The translations under genes were made by a program, and so were the position numbers. DNA of 56,636 bases from Vibrio cholerae (lineage in GTDB: Bacteria; Actinomycetota; Actinomycetes; Actinomycetales; Micrococcaceae). The notes below the pieces were generated by a model. The model had not been told where the DNA came from. It did no database searches and saw nothing but the letters and a program-made list of their open reading frames with translations. The stretch spans positions 1-56,636 of the forward strand of contig WNZI01000020.1 in assembly GCA_009728235.1 (NCBI GenBank). The letters run 5' to 3'. How positions within the stretch are numbered: position 1 is the first letter of the stretch; each line of letters begins with the position of its first letter. Of the stretch, positions 29,026 to 38,620 are shown piece by piece.

Positions 29026-29601
29026 TCACCGGTACTTGCTTTCCCAATTCACTAGTGTCTCCACGGCTGGCACCAGCTCGCGCACCATTTGCTGGTACAC
29101 CTCGTCCGGGCGGCGATAGGGGTCCACTACATCGTCTTGTCCTGGGTCAGAAGGGTTGACGCTACGTGCACGAACCACCTTGGGCAGAATTGAGCGCCAG
29201 CGCGTCGGTCCGGACAACGATGGGTCACCGTCCAGTGAACTGAGCAGGCGCGCAAACTCGCGGAGGGTGAACGTCTTGCGCAACAATGACGGCGCCATCT
29301 CGACCACGCGGCCCCTATGCTGACGAGTCAGGGTCAGGACCAAGTCCTTACCGTCCAAGATGCTCTCATCGAGCTGCCGAGCGCGGAAGTTTTCGGAATC
29401 GGCATCAAAAGAACGAACAAGACCAGCAACCTGGGGCTCTATGGGAGAGTCAACCAGAGCACTCGTGCCAGCACTGCAGATCTCGAACTCGTCAGGCGCG
29501 ATTCTGGTCAGAGCCTTCTGTAGCAGGCGTTCAGCCATGGGGGAGCGGCAAATGTTGCCGGTGCAGACGGTGAGAATGCGAAACGGAGGGTCCGGCGTCA
29601 T
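29026..29601 (-). CDS. Low-molecular-weight protein tyrosine phosphatase (copy 2)
   Basis: A 191-residue LMW-PTP with P-loop CTGNICRSPMAERLLQ at about residue 12 and QDDVVDPYRRPDEVYQQM near 150. It is homologous along its length to the phosphatase at 24939-25565, with many matched segments (FRARQ, RKTFTLREFARL). Unlike copy 1 it is alone, on the minus strand between pth and the pth remnant, facing pth. No BY-kinase is visible in the second EPS locus, so it may act on the kinase at 16196-17659 or on a kinase outside the window. Confidence 0.92.
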   Translation of the reverse strand: MTPDPPFRILTVCTGNICRSPMAERLLQKALTRIAPDEFEICSAGTSALVDSPIEPQVAGLVRSFDADSENFRARQLDESILDGKDLVLTLTRQHRGRVVEMAPSLLRKTFTLREFARLLSSLDGDPSLSGPTRWRSILPKVVRARSVNPSDPGQDDVVDPYRRPDEVYQQMVRELVPAVETLVNWESKYR

Positions 29602-29767
29602 GGCTCAGTTCTGTTAGGTTCCGCCGGGCGCTGGGAAGGACCGGCGAGAGGTGCGAGTTCTCAGTTCAGCCTACCCGTCAGTGTCACTTGCGGAGCGGAG
29701 CTGATGGGCGCGGTCGACGTGACGCTGTGCCTCTGCTCCACGCGTCAGCGCCGAGGAGCGGTGCGAA

Positions 29768-29932
29768 GCGCTAGCGCTCCACGACGTCGGCGCCGATCAC
29801 GTGACCGCCGTCCACGATCAGATCGACATCCCCTCCAACACGATCGGACTGAAGTTCGGCGGCGGTGAAGGCGGGCACAACGGCCCGCGACGGGCTGCTC
29901 GAGCCCAGCAGACGTTCCACTCGGCACAGTAG
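29768..29932 (+). pseudogene. Internally deleted remnant of a second pth
   Basis: The run from 29768 to about 29885 aligns base by base to pth 28624-28740. It encodes HDVGADHVTAVHDQIDIP and then [10 protein letters not shown], compared with [16 protein letters not shown] and [10 protein letters not shown] in the intact gene. It then jumps to sequence matching the pth 3' end (RDGLLE-like, GCCCAGCAG, TTCCAC). About 180 nt between are missing, the last part is out of frame, and the N-terminal part with the catalytic His is gone. It cannot be functional. It probably marks a duplication or recombination that also brought in the phosphatase at 29026-29601. Confidence 0.85.
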
Positions 29933-30151
29933 ATCCGGCGGGCCGTCACTCGGCTGCCGTTGCGACATGAAGAATCCGTCATGCGTAGTTTTCCTCATCT
30001 TCTTCGAGTATTCGAGACGCTGAGGTGGGGAGAAATACGGGTAACACTCCCGTCACCCTCCGTAGATTCCACTCGTGTACCCGCGACGCGGCCTTCCTAC
30101 TCTAAGGAAAGGATCATCGTTGCAGTACTGGGGGAACAGGACGAATGGCTC

Positions 30152-32911
30152 GTGGAGTCTCAAAAGCACGGTCTCATCAGCACATCAAAACCTTCTCACG
30201 GAGGCCCGTCCGCGGCTTCGTTGGCGGAGCAGGCGTTCTTTGAGGTCAAGGTGGATGTTGTGGACAAGGTTCTGCAGCGGGTCGTCACCGAAGGCTCCGT
30301 GGGGGCAGTGCTGCTCGGAGTGGAGGGAAGCGGCAAGACAGCGCTCCTGCGGCTCGTGGCGCACGGTGCTGCCAGGACCCACCACGTGGTGCGGATCTGG
30401 GCTTCTCGCAGTGCCTCCAAGGATCCCTACCGCGCCCTTGCCTTTTTCCTCGCGGAGCTGGAGCCTGAACAGACCCGGCACCCGCTGACCATCCTGCAGG
30501 GAATCCGTACCCTGCTCGATGAGCAGGCGAACGGACGGCCCGTGGTGTTCGCGATCGACAACGCGGAGTATCTCGACCCGGAATCGGTCCTGGTCATCAC
30601 CCGGCTGGCCATGGCCGGGAAGTCGACCGTTGTCATCGCAGCCGAATCGCTCAGGACCCTGGATGATTCCTTCTCCGACCTGTGGCGCGAAGGGGAGCTC
30701 GAGCGATTCGATCTGCCGTGCCTGACCCGGGAAGAGATCCGTGCCATCGCAGCGGCGGCGCTCGGCGCCCCTGTTTCCTCGGACGCCATCACGGAGATCT
30801 GGCAGGCCACGGAGGGCAACGCCCGGTTCCTCGGAGCCGCGCTCGAAGAACTGCCGCAGTCACGGCTGGTCCTTCAGGCAGGAGCCTGGGTCTCCGCGAC
30901 TGGTTGCTCGCCGGTGTCCTCCGCTGTTCGCGACCACGCCCGGGCGACGCTCGCGCACCTTCACCCCCGGGCGGCATTCATGGTGCGTGCACTCGCGTTC
31001 GCCGGATCCCTCGAGGCAGGAGCTGTGCGCCGGCTCGCGGGCATGTCATCCGGCGGTTCTGACGCCCCGGCACATGGGAAGAGCGAGGGTGTGGATCTCC
31101 TCGATGCGCTGCACCCACTGACCGTTCCCGTGGGCGAGGGTGCGATGAAGGTGTCCTTGGCTTCGGAATTGTTCGCCGCAGCGGTGCGCGAGCAGACGAC
31201 CGCTGCAGAAGCCGCAGCCCTCTACGCCTCCGTAACCGGTCCGGCGTCAGCGGCCCTGGATCCAGGGGCCCTCGACGCGTTGATGCACGCCGAATGGCTG
31301 CTAGCCGCCGGCCTCGATGTGCCGGAGAACCTCCGCCTGGCGTCCGCAAAGCGATGCACATCCTTGGGACTGAGCGCACAAGCCCTGTTCTGGTCCTCGC
31401 TCCACCCCGGGGAGACAACACTCGAACGGCTCATCGAAGCTGCGCGGTGTGCAGTGAACGGCGGGCATGACGCGAAGGTCGAGGCGTTGCTGATACAGGC
31501 CGCCGGGTTCGCCGCCGCTGACGACGCTCCTGTCGGGCCTACGGTGGACCTCCTCATCCTGCAGGCCGGCGTGCTACGACGGAACGGCGCTGCCGCACAC
31601 CAGCGGACCGCTTTGCTCGATCACGCTGACGGTCGCCTCGATGCAGCCGAGCGCCGGCTCGGTCCGGCATGCACCACGGACCGGGACGTTCTGGTCCGGC
31701 GCGGAGCACTCACGATCGCTCGGGCCGAGGAGGCTGCGTTCAGTGGCGATTACCAGGGCGTGCTGGCGCTGGTGCAGGGTTCGAGCCGCACCGGCTGGAC
31801 GCGGGAGCAGCGTGTGCTCGCGGACGGCCTGCTGTGTGAGGCATTCGCCCTGACCGATCGTCAGAACGCAGCAGCAGGTCTCGCCCATGAGCTCACGGCG
31901 GAGCTCGGGCAGCACCCGGTGCTGGACCGCTCGGTATCAGATGCCACACGGCTGCGGCTCGCCGTCGTCCGCTACGCGGTAGGTTACGCAGGCACGACGC
32001 CGGAAGCGCCTCCCATGTCTGCGCCGGCCGTCGCAGGCCCTGACACCTTAGGAGACCTGATTGCCGGAGTGGAGGCGGCTCTGCAGGGGCGGACGGACGA
32101 AGCGCGGGAGCTCCTGTTCACGGCGGCGCGGCAGCTCGAACGCGGTGACCCGTACGGCCTCCTGCCCCTCGCGGCGGCAGCCCACGCCTACAGCCAGGCC
32201 GAGGCCGACCCGGCGGGCTCGGCCCTCGGGTATCTGCCCCTAGCGCAGGGTGGCCGCCGTATGCCGTGGGCGGCTGCCGCCTTCATCAACCAGATCCAGC
32301 TGAGTTCAGCCGGATTGCGGGAGCCCCGGAAGGAGACGGCCGCGAAACTCGGCGAACTCGCAGAGGAAGCCCGTGTGGTGGGAGTCCCGATGATCGAGAT
32401 GACGCACCGATTGGCGCAGCTCCGTGCAGGGGACGTGGGAGCTGCCGCCGCATTGGCGGGCGTTGCCGGGAGCCTGGAGGGCTCGTACGCCGCAGCCTGT
32501 TCAGCGTACGCGCGGGCCGTCAGCAGCAGGGATGCCGAGCTGTTCGTGCGAGCCATGGAGCTCGCCGAACTCGCCGGTCAGACGGGATTGGCACGGGGTT
32601 GCGCCACGCAGGCCATCCAGACAGCCCAGCTCTCCGGGTCACGCGCTGTGCAGAAGGAGGTCCGACGTCGTGCTGGACAGCTGTTCGGCGACATCACGGA
32701 CATGCAGCTGGACGCTGTCCTCGAGCGCCTCACGAAGCGCGAGCGTGAAGTCGCCCAGCTGGCTGCCAGGGGAGAGAGCAACAAGTACATCGCCACCACG
32801 ATGGGTGTGACGACCAGGACCGTGGAGGGGCACCTCTACCAGATCTACTCCAAGCTCCATCTCCGAGCCAGAAGTGAACTCGCCGACCTGATCCCCGTCG
32901 GAGAGCGATGA
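30152..32911 (+). CDS. LAL-type ATPase/LuxR transcriptional regulator (1 of 4)
   Basis: A very large regulator (919 residues from the GTG at 30152). It has an N-terminal STAND-like ATPase with Walker A GVEGSGKTALLR (about 57) and Walker B VVFAIDNAEYLD. A long alpha-helical repeat region (about 300-830) follows, and the C-terminal LuxR HTH is LTKREREVAQLAARGESN (about 858) with TTRTVEGHLYQIYSKLHL. The frame is open back to ATG 29960, but those 64 residues look non-coding and touch the pth remnant, so the later start is chosen; a few other starts are possible. The 3' end overlaps regulator 2 by 4 bp. Likely controls the adjacent EPS or cell-surface genes in response to an unknown ligand. Confidence 0.88.
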   Translation: MESQKHGLISTSKPSHGGPSAASLAEQAFFEVKVDVVDKVLQRVVTEGSVGAVLLGVEGSGKTALLRLVAHGAARTHHVVRIWASRSASKDPYRALAFFLAELEPEQTRHPLTILQGIRTLLDEQANGRPVVFAIDNAEYLDPESVLVITRLAMAGKSTVVIAAESLRTLDDSFSDLWREGELERFDLPCLTREEIRAIAAAALGAPVSSDAITEIWQATEGNARFLGAALEELPQSRLVLQAGAWVSATGCSPVSSAVRDHARATLAHLHPRAAFMVRALAFAGSLEAGAVRRLAGMSSGGSDAPAHGKSEGVDLLDALHPLTVPVGEGAMKVSLASELFAAAVREQTTAAEAAALYASVTGPASAALDPGALDALMHAEWLLAAGLDVPENLRLASAKRCTSLGLSAQALFWSSLHPGETTLERLIEAARCAVNGGHDAKVEALLIQAAGFAAADDAPVGPTVDLLILQAGVLRRNGAAAHQRTALLDHADGRLDAAERRLGPACTTDRDVLVRRGALTIARAEEAAFSGDYQGVLALVQGSSRTGWTREQRVLADGLLCEAFALTDRQNAAAGLAHELTAELGQHPVLDRSVSDATRLRLAVVRYAVGYAGTTPEAPPMSAPAVAGPDTLGDLIAGVEAALQGRTDEARELLFTAARQLERGDPYGLLPLAAAAHAYSQAEADPAGSALGYLPLAQGGRRMPWAAAAFINQIQLSSAGLREPRKETAAKLGELAEEARVVGVPMIEMTHRLAQLRAGDVGAAAALAGVAGSLEGSYAAACSAYARAVSSRDAELFVRAMELAELAGQTGLARGCATQAIQTAQLSGSRAVQKEVRRRAGQLFGDITDMQLDAVLERLTKREREVAQLAARGESNKYIATTMGVTTRTVEGHLYQIYSKLHLRARSELADLIPVGER

Positions 32912-35547
32912 ACTTTCGCCGAGCCGGAGATCTGCTGCCGTCCCGGAGGCCGATGGTCAACCATCTGGGGGATCTCCTGCGCCGTGAGGATCGATACGGC
33001 GCCCTCGTGTTCGGGGAGACGGGCATGGGGAAGTCGTATCTGCTCCGAGGCCTGGTGCCGACGACGGCGGACAAAGGATCAGGTGCGGTGGTCCGCGCTA
33101 CGCGCGCACTCGCAACCGTCCCCTACGGCGCGCTGAGCGACGTCATCGGACAAACCTTGCGGGTCGATCCGACGTCGTCCATGGCGATGCTGCGCGCGGT
33201 GCGGCAGGTACTGCGTGCGCCGGAAGGGGGCAGCACCACTGCGGTGCTGGTGGACGATGCCCAATTCATCGATGAAGACAGTGCTCATGTCCTGACCCAA
33301 CTGGTCGTGACCGGCGTCATCAAGGTCATCGCCTTTGCCGACTACTCGATGTCCGAGTCGAGTGGCCTCTACACCTTCGCCCGGGAGGGCTACCTCGAGC
33401 GGTTGCACCTCGAGCCGTTGACGGCCGGCGATTTCCGCGAAGCCGCAGAGTCGGTCCTGGGGACACCGTCGCTGAGCCATCAGGCCGCCCTTCAGCTTCG
33501 ACGGTCCACCGGCGGCAATCCCATGCTCCTCAACGCGGTCCTCGAGGAGTCCCGGTGCAGCGACGTCCGCCCCCTGGGCGAGGTGCTCCGGGAATCAGCT
33601 CAGGCTGGGCAGCGGCGGGTATCGGGTTCCATGACGGACCTCGTCGCCTCGGTCGTGGACCCGCTACCCGCCGCCGAACGAATGGCTGTCGAGGTCCTGG
33701 CTCTCGGCGGCGCCGTCAGAACGGTCGACGTCATGCGTCTCGTCGGTGCCGAGGCTCGCCGGATGTTGGTGTCCCAGCGCCTCATGGTGCCCCATCCCGT
33801 CGATGCGGGGTACCTGACGCTGCGCCACGGACTCTATGCGGATGTGCTCCGCGCGGATCTACCCGCCGGGCGGAGGCGGTTGCTGCACAACGAGCTCCAC
33901 GGTGAAGCGGCCGCGCTGCCGCCCTTCGGTTTGCACCGCCTGCGCCACCTGGAATGGGCGGTGGAGGTCGGCTCGCCCGTGGCGGCGGAGGTGCTGCTGG
34001 ACGCCGCGAGAGTTGCCACCCATCTCGGCCGGTACGGGTCCGCTGGGCAGTTCATCAACGCGATCCCTGCCGACCACGCCGGCGCCGCCGTGGAGCGAGC
34101 CCGCCTCCAGCTCGTTCGGGGAGGCGCCACGGGTGCCGTCCAACTCCTCGAAGGGCGCCTGTCGGGTGTTGTCGACGGGAATCCCGGGCCTGGAGCCGTC
34201 GGTCTCCTTCGTTCGGCGCTACGCATCAGCGGCGCCCCTTCGTCGACGGCGCATACGCTCCTCGATTCCGCCACGACCGCGGGGAAGGACCGCGATCTCC
34301 TCAGGGCGCAGGTCCTCGTCGACGACGGTGAGGCAGCCGCCGCTGCCCTGCTCTTGGCGGTTCTGGAACGGGAGTCCGAAGGACCATGGTCGAACGAGGA
34401 GCGCACCGTCCGCCTGGCGCTCCATGGGGAAGTCCTGGGACTACTCGGCCGCGCAGTCGAGGCGGAGCAGCGCACACAGGCTGCAGCCGATGCCGTCCTC
34501 GCCAGCCCCTACGAGTTGATCCACGTCTTCGAGGACGTGCTGACCCAGCACATCCTTGTCCTCGCTCACGCCGGTGAGGCGGAGCGTGCCCTCCGCTCCA
34601 TCGAGCAGGCGGAAGCTGCCGCCGTGCCGTTCGGTCCGGCAGATGCTCTCCGTGGCATCGTCCTTGTCCGTCAGGGCCACTTCCGCAGCGGTGTCCAGGC
34701 ACTGGTGCCCGCCCTCGCCGTGCTTCGGAAGGCCGACGGTCAGGGTCTGCTGCCGTATGCCCTTGGAGTGGCCGCCTGGGGTGCTGCAGTGCTGGGGGAC
34801 ACCCGGCAGGCTCCGTTCCTGCTGGCGGAGCATGACGCGCTGCCGCGAGGCGGAAGGACCGCGTTGGAGCTCCTCGGGAGTGCCTTCTCCGCTGCTGCTC
34901 GCCGGGTGGTTGGTCCTGGCCCTGCCGATGCACCGACCTTCGCGTCGCTACACGACGAAGCCCGTACGCGCACCCTACGATCCTGCGAGAAGGACATCCT
35001 GGTTCTTGCCCTCCTGCTGGGCCTCGAGCAGGGAACCGAGCGCCTTCGGCGGATCACCGAGACCCTCGAGGGAGAAGAAGCCGGCCTCCTCCTCGACCTC
35101 GCGCGGGCCGTCAGTGCCGGAAACAGCACCGACCTGTCGGACCTGTCTGTTCGGGCTGCAGCGTTCGGTCTCCCGCTCGTCGCTCTTGACGCTGCGCGAC
35201 GCGCTCGTGAGCTGCAGGGGGAATCGGCACCTTTCCCGGTGGCGCGAGCGGCCTCCCGCCGCCTCGGTCAGTACGGTGTGGCCTTCATCGGCACCCACTT
35301 CGAAGTCCCTGGTGGTGCATGTCAGCTATCGGATCTCACCAGGAGTGAGCGCGCTGTCACGCGCCTGGCCATGAGCGGTCACAGCAACAGGGGCATTGCG
35401 CAGGAGCTCTCCGTCTCCGTCAGAACGGTCGAAGGGCACCTGCACCGGATCTATGTGAAACTCGGGATCACCAGCCGTACGGACCTCGTGCGGGACGCCC
35501 AGGATCAGGAGCGGGCGCCACAGATGGAGAGTACCGGCACCCACTGA
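32908..35547 (+). CDS. LAL-type ATPase/LuxR transcriptional regulator (2 of 4)
   Basis: An 879-residue LAL regulator. Walker A GETGMGKSYLLRG (about 37), Walker B TAVLVDDAQFID (about 112), helical-repeat middle, and C-terminal LuxR HTH LTRSERAVTRLAMSGHSN with SVRTVEGHLHRIYVKLGI (about 809-850). The ATG overlaps the stop of regulator 1 (ATGA), indicating coupled translation and perhaps joint action. About 100 bp downstream lies a convergent gene for a secreted Pro/Ala-rich protein. The four LAL proteins in the window share architecture but are well diverged from each other. Confidence 0.92.
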   Translation: MNFRRAGDLLPSRRPMVNHLGDLLRREDRYGALVFGETGMGKSYLLRGLVPTTADKGSGAVVRATRALATVPYGALSDVIGQTLRVDPTSSMAMLRAVRQVLRAPEGGSTTAVLVDDAQFIDEDSAHVLTQLVVTGVIKVIAFADYSMSESSGLYTFAREGYLERLHLEPLTAGDFREAAESVLGTPSLSHQAALQLRRSTGGNPMLLNAVLEESRCSDVRPLGEVLRESAQAGQRRVSGSMTDLVASVVDPLPAAERMAVEVLALGGAVRTVDVMRLVGAEARRMLVSQRLMVPHPVDAGYLTLRHGLYADVLRADLPAGRRRLLHNELHGEAAALPPFGLHRLRHLEWAVEVGSPVAAEVLLDAARVATHLGRYGSAGQFINAIPADHAGAAVERARLQLVRGGATGAVQLLEGRLSGVVDGNPGPGAVGLLRSALRISGAPSSTAHTLLDSATTAGKDRDLLRAQVLVDDGEAAAAALLLAVLERESEGPWSNEERTVRLALHGEVLGLLGRAVEAEQRTQAAADAVLASPYELIHVFEDVLTQHILVLAHAGEAERALRSIEQAEAAAVPFGPADALRGIVLVRQGHFRSGVQALVPALAVLRKADGQGLLPYALGVAAWGAAVLGDTRQAPFLLAEHDALPRGGRTALELLGSAFSAAARRVVGPGPADAPTFASLHDEARTRTLRSCEKDILVLALLLGLEQGTERLRRITETLEGEEAGLLLDLARAVSAGNSTDLSDLSVRAAAFGLPLVALDAARRARELQGESAPFPVARAASRRLGQYGVAFIGTHFEVPGGACQLSDLTRSERAVTRLAMSGHSNRGIAQELSVSVRTVEGHLHRIYVKLGITSRTDLVRDAQDQERAPQMESTGTH

Positions 35548-35644
35548 GCAGGGCACTGTAGGGCTGGCCACGGGTGAGCCGCTGAGAGTTGGCGATTGAA
35601 CGATCGCTCGATGGCCGGACGCATCGCGACGAAGCAGGTCGACC

Positions 35645-36433
35645 TCAGTGCGTGCCGCGCTGCCGGAAGGCGACGAACGCCAGAGCGGCGAGGCCTATGA
35701 CGCAACCGACAATGATGGTGCGCAGGAACCCGGCTGTCGACGACGGATATTCGCCGTCGACCACGACGATCGGCGTCGTCGACGCCAGGGCCGTGGCCGT
35801 GCCGGATGAGGTCGCGGTCGCCGTCGCTGTCGCTCTCGCTGTCGCAGTAGCCCTGGTCGACGATGATGGTGATGCCGTTGCCGTGGCTGCGGGTTCCGTC
35901 ACCTCGAGCGTCCCCTCCTCGGGATCGACCGGAACCTCGTCGAGAACCGGGTCCGGGATGACGGGAGCGGCAGGGACCTCGGGCGGTATCACCTCGACCT
36001 GCTGCACCGGAGCCGGAGCCGGTGCAGGCGCAGGCGCAGGCGCAGGGGCTTCTGGGGCGGGTGCGGGGGCCGGGGCAGGTTCGTCGACCGGAGGCGCGAC
36101 GGGCGCGGGCGGTGGATCCGACGGGGGAGCCGGAGCGGGTTGAGTCGGTATGACAGAGGGCGCCGGCGTCACCGGGGACGGTGCGGGAGCTGGGGTTTCC
36201 TCCCCGTCCCGGGTAGGCACGACAACAACGCGGGTAGCGGTCCAGCCCTCGTCATCGCCGCCGCTGATGACACAGGCAACGGCACCGTCGATCGTCGTGA
36301 CCTCGATGTAGCCCGGTGCACACGCCGCCTGGGCGGCACCGGCGCCGACCAGAAGCAGGGAACCGGCGATCGCGGCACCGGACAACGCGCCGATGGCTTG
36401 CCGAACAGCATGATGACGCGCCCCAGCGGTCAT
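35645..36433 (-). CDS. Secreted Pro/Ala- and Thr-rich membrane-anchored protein
   Basis: A 262-residue exported protein. It has a signal peptide (1-36, cleavage near GAGAAQA), a small Cys-containing domain (CAPGYIEV ... VACVI, a likely disulfide), and a Pro/Ala-rich rod at about 75-155. A Thr/Ala/Ser-rich stretch (about 180-215) looks like a site for O-mannosylation. The last 35 residues hold a transmembrane helix and a basic tail. There is no LPXTG or LAXTG motif, so it is membrane- rather than wall-anchored. Similar low-complexity rods act as stalks or wall spacers. No enzymatic function is suggested. Confidence 0.8.
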   Translation of the reverse strand: MTAGARHHAVRQAIGALSGAAIAGSLLLVGAGAAQAACAPGYIEVTTIDGAVACVISGGDDEGWTATRVVVVPTRDGEETPAPAPSPVTPAPSVIPTQPAPAPPSDPPPAPVAPPVDEPAPAPAPAPEAPAPAPAPAPAPAPVQQVEVIPPEVPAAPVIPDPVLDEVPVDPEEGTLEVTEPAATATASPSSSTRATATARATATATATSSGTATALASTTPIVVVDGEYPSSTAGFLRTIIVGCVIGLAALAFVAFRQRGTH

Positions 36434-36597
36434 GATTCCCCCTTGGTTGAGACCTGCACCGATTATGCCTCACCTCGGCACAACTGCTGCCAGGGGCCAT
36501 CCGTGGAGGGGCCGCGGTCCGCGGAATCGAGGAATCGCCGTCCGGACCTCCGTAGCACCGGCGCCGCGATGACGGGTCACCGACATAGGATGGCAGG

Positions 36598-36893
36598 ATG
36601 ATCAGCGAACGTCGGCCCGGGCAGGCGTCCGGCGATCCTCGGGTGGTTCCGGCTCTGGACGCCCTCATCGGAGCCGAGACGCAGATCCCGTTGATCGTGT
36701 CAGGGCTGTCATCGCCGCCGCTGATGCCGTCGATACTCGTCGAGGCATCCACCGCATCACGATCGACGACGATGCCGTCAGCCGCGTTGCGACTGCCCTC
36801 GGGGAGGCCCACAATCGCGGGGACGAGTTCGACGTGAACGACTACGTGCGGACGGCGCGACAGGTCATCGCGGCCCTTGCCTGGGAGGGGTAG
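36598..36893 (+). pseudogene. Small hypothetical ORF, apparently frameshifted
   Basis: The ATG at 36598 follows AGGATGGCAGG and codes for MISERRPGQASGDPR and VVPALDALIGAETQ, with good G/C at third positions. From about 36685 the coding signal moves to another frame. There it reads DRVRAVIAAADAVD, ITIDDDAVSRVATALGEA and YVRTARQVIAALAWEG before a TAG at 36891. Together they would form a protein of about 97 residues. Either one base is missing near 36680-36695, or it is a decayed small gene. No homologue is recognised. Confidence 0.45.
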
Positions 36894-37000
36894 CCCGCAC
36901 CCGTCGTGTGATGCGACCACGGTGTGATCGCGATCGGGTTCAGATGATCGTAGAAGGTGAACCGTCCAGGGGCGGTTGGCACCTCCGAGCCTAGACACAA

Positions 37001-37052
37001 CAACGCACTGGTGCCGCCCGAGCCATGACACCCGGGCAGGACCAGTGCGTTG
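37001..37052 (-). terminator. Terminator of the beta-helix / ugd operon
   Basis: A 12-bp perfect stem (CAACGCACTGGT with ACCAGTGCGTTG) encloses a second 5-bp stem (GCCCG/CGGGC). On the minus strand it lies 21 bp after the ugd stop and is followed by TTGTGTC. It closes the minus-strand operon 43154-37073. Confidence 0.8.
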
Positions 37053-37072
37053 AGTAGGGGGAGACGGACCGG

Positions 37073-38512
37073 TCAGGCGGTTTGCACCACCGGCAGCAGC
37101 TCGTCATCAGCGAGGAAGACGGCGGTGGCCGGGTGCTCCGGACGTCCGAGGGCGCGGTACTCCCACCCGGACGCCCGGTACGCCTCGGCGTCGAGAGCGT
37201 GACGGCCGTCGACGACGCGCCGGGAGGCGACGAGGCGTCCCAGGATCTCCGGGTTGGCGTACCGGAACTCGTCCCACTCGGTGAGCAGGACCACGACGTC
37301 GGCGTCGAGCACGGCTTCGACGAGGTTGCCCGCGTAGCTCAGCTGCGGGTAGGCGCGGCGCGCGTTGTCCATGGCTTCCGGGTCGAAGACCGTGACCAGC
37401 GCTCCTTCCTTCTGCAGCATCTGTGCCACGTCGAGCGCCGGGGCATCACGGATGTCGTCCGAGTTCGGCTTGAACGCAGCGCCGAGGCAGGCGATCTTCA
37501 TGCCCGTCAGGTCGCCCGACACCATGTCCCGCACGATGTCCACCGTGCGGTGGCGGCGCCGGACGTTGATGCTGTCCACCTCGCGGAGGAACGCGACGGC
37601 CTGCCCGACACCGAGCTCCTCGGCCCGGTAGGCGAAGGCGCGGATGTCCTTGGGGAGGCACCCGCCTCCGAAACCGAGACCGGGCTTCAGGAAGCGGCCT
37701 CCGATCCGGCTGTCGTAGGAGAGCGCCCTGGCCAGCAGGCTGACGTCCGCTCCCGTGGCCTCGCAGACCTCGGCCATCGCATTGATGTAGGAGATCTTGG
37801 TGGCGAGGAAGGAGTTGGCCGCCACCTTCACCAGCTCGGCCGTCGCGAGGTCCGTGACCACGAGGGGCACCTTGTCGGCCAGCAGTGCCGTGTAGCAGCG
37901 GGAGAGCTGCTCGCGTGCCCAGTCGGAGCTGACACCGAAGACGAGGCGGTCCGGCTGGAGGGTGTCCTGGACGGCGTAGCCCTCCCGCAGGAACTCGGGG
38001 TTCCAGGCCAGCTGCACGGCATCCCCGGCAGGGGCGAGTTCGTGCACCAAGGTGGTCAGGCGCTCCGCCGTCCCGATGGGCACGGTCGACTTCCCCACGA
38101 TCAGGGCAGGACCGGTCAGGTGCGCTGCGAGGCGGGAGACGGCCGAGTCGACGTACTGCATGTCGGCGGCAGCCGAATCCTTGGTCTGGGGCGTGCCCAC
38201 ACAGATGAAGTGGACGTCGGCGGACGCCGCCGCATCGGCGAAGTCGGTGCTGAAGCGCAGCCGGCCGGAGTCGAGGGCCGTGCGCAGCAGTTCCGGGAGC
38301 CCTGGTTCGAAGAAGGGCACCTTCCCGGACTGCAGCGCCGCGATCTTGTTCTCATCGACGTCCACTCCGACGACGTCATACCCGAGGGTAGCCATGCAGA
38401 TGGCGTGGGTTGCACCGAGGTAGCCGGTGCCGATGACGGACATCCGCGGGTGTTCGACGATCGGGGCTTCGCCTGCTGCGGACTGTGCTTCCGAGATGTG
38501 GGTGATGGTCAT
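37073..38512 (-). CDS. UDP-glucose 6-dehydrogenase (copy 2)
   Basis: 479 residues with the same diagnostic parts as copy 1. Seen: VIGTGYLGATHAICMATLGYD, NPEFLREGYAV, the catalytic-cysteine loop GFGGGCLPKDIRAF, and AAFKPNSDDIRDAPALDV. It is longer at both ends than copy 1 and much more GC-rich (host-like composition). Last gene of the GT2 - beta-helix - beta-helix - ugd set. It should provide UDP-glucuronate to the GT2 enzyme, which is the arrangement of hasA-hasB in hyaluronan operons. The C-terminal extension after YRALGRPEHP has no recognisable domain. Confidence 0.95.
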   Translation of the reverse strand: MTITHISEAQSAAGEAPIVEHPRMSVIGTGYLGATHAICMATLGYDVVGVDVDENKIAALQSGKVPFFEPGLPELLRTALDSGRLRFSTDFADAAASADVHFICVGTPQTKDSAAADMQYVDSAVSRLAAHLTGPALIVGKSTVPIGTAERLTTLVHELAPAGDAVQLAWNPEFLREGYAVQDTLQPDRLVFGVSSDWAREQLSRCYTALLADKVPLVVTDLATAELVKVAANSFLATKISYINAMAEVCEATGADVSLLARALSYDSRIGGRFLKPGLGFGGGCLPKDIRAFAYRAEELGVGQAVAFLREVDSINVRRRHRTVDIVRDMVSGDLTGMKIACLGAAFKPNSDDIRDAPALDVAQMLQKEGALVTVFDPEAMDNARRAYPQLSYAGNLVEAVLDADVVVLLTEWDEFRYANPEILGRLVASRRVVDGRHALDAEAYRASGWEYRALGRPEHPATAVFLADDELLPVVQTA

Positions 38513-38620
38513 GACATGCTCCTGACATGGTGATGAGGCTGTTTCTGGGATGGGTGTAGCGCGGAAGGTACTTTCGGGTGCTGTGTGTGCTGTTACCGGT
38601 GCCGCGGGTGGTGCGGTGCT

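Noticed and set aside
29960..30151. Longer start for LAL regulator 1
   Set aside because: The extra 64 residues have no similarity to the N-termini of the other three regulators and start right at the pth remnant.
37082..38533. 483-codon open frame antisense to ugd copy 2
   Set aside because: It is a GC-rich shadow of a gene with clear dehydrogenase motifs, with no recognisable features of its own.
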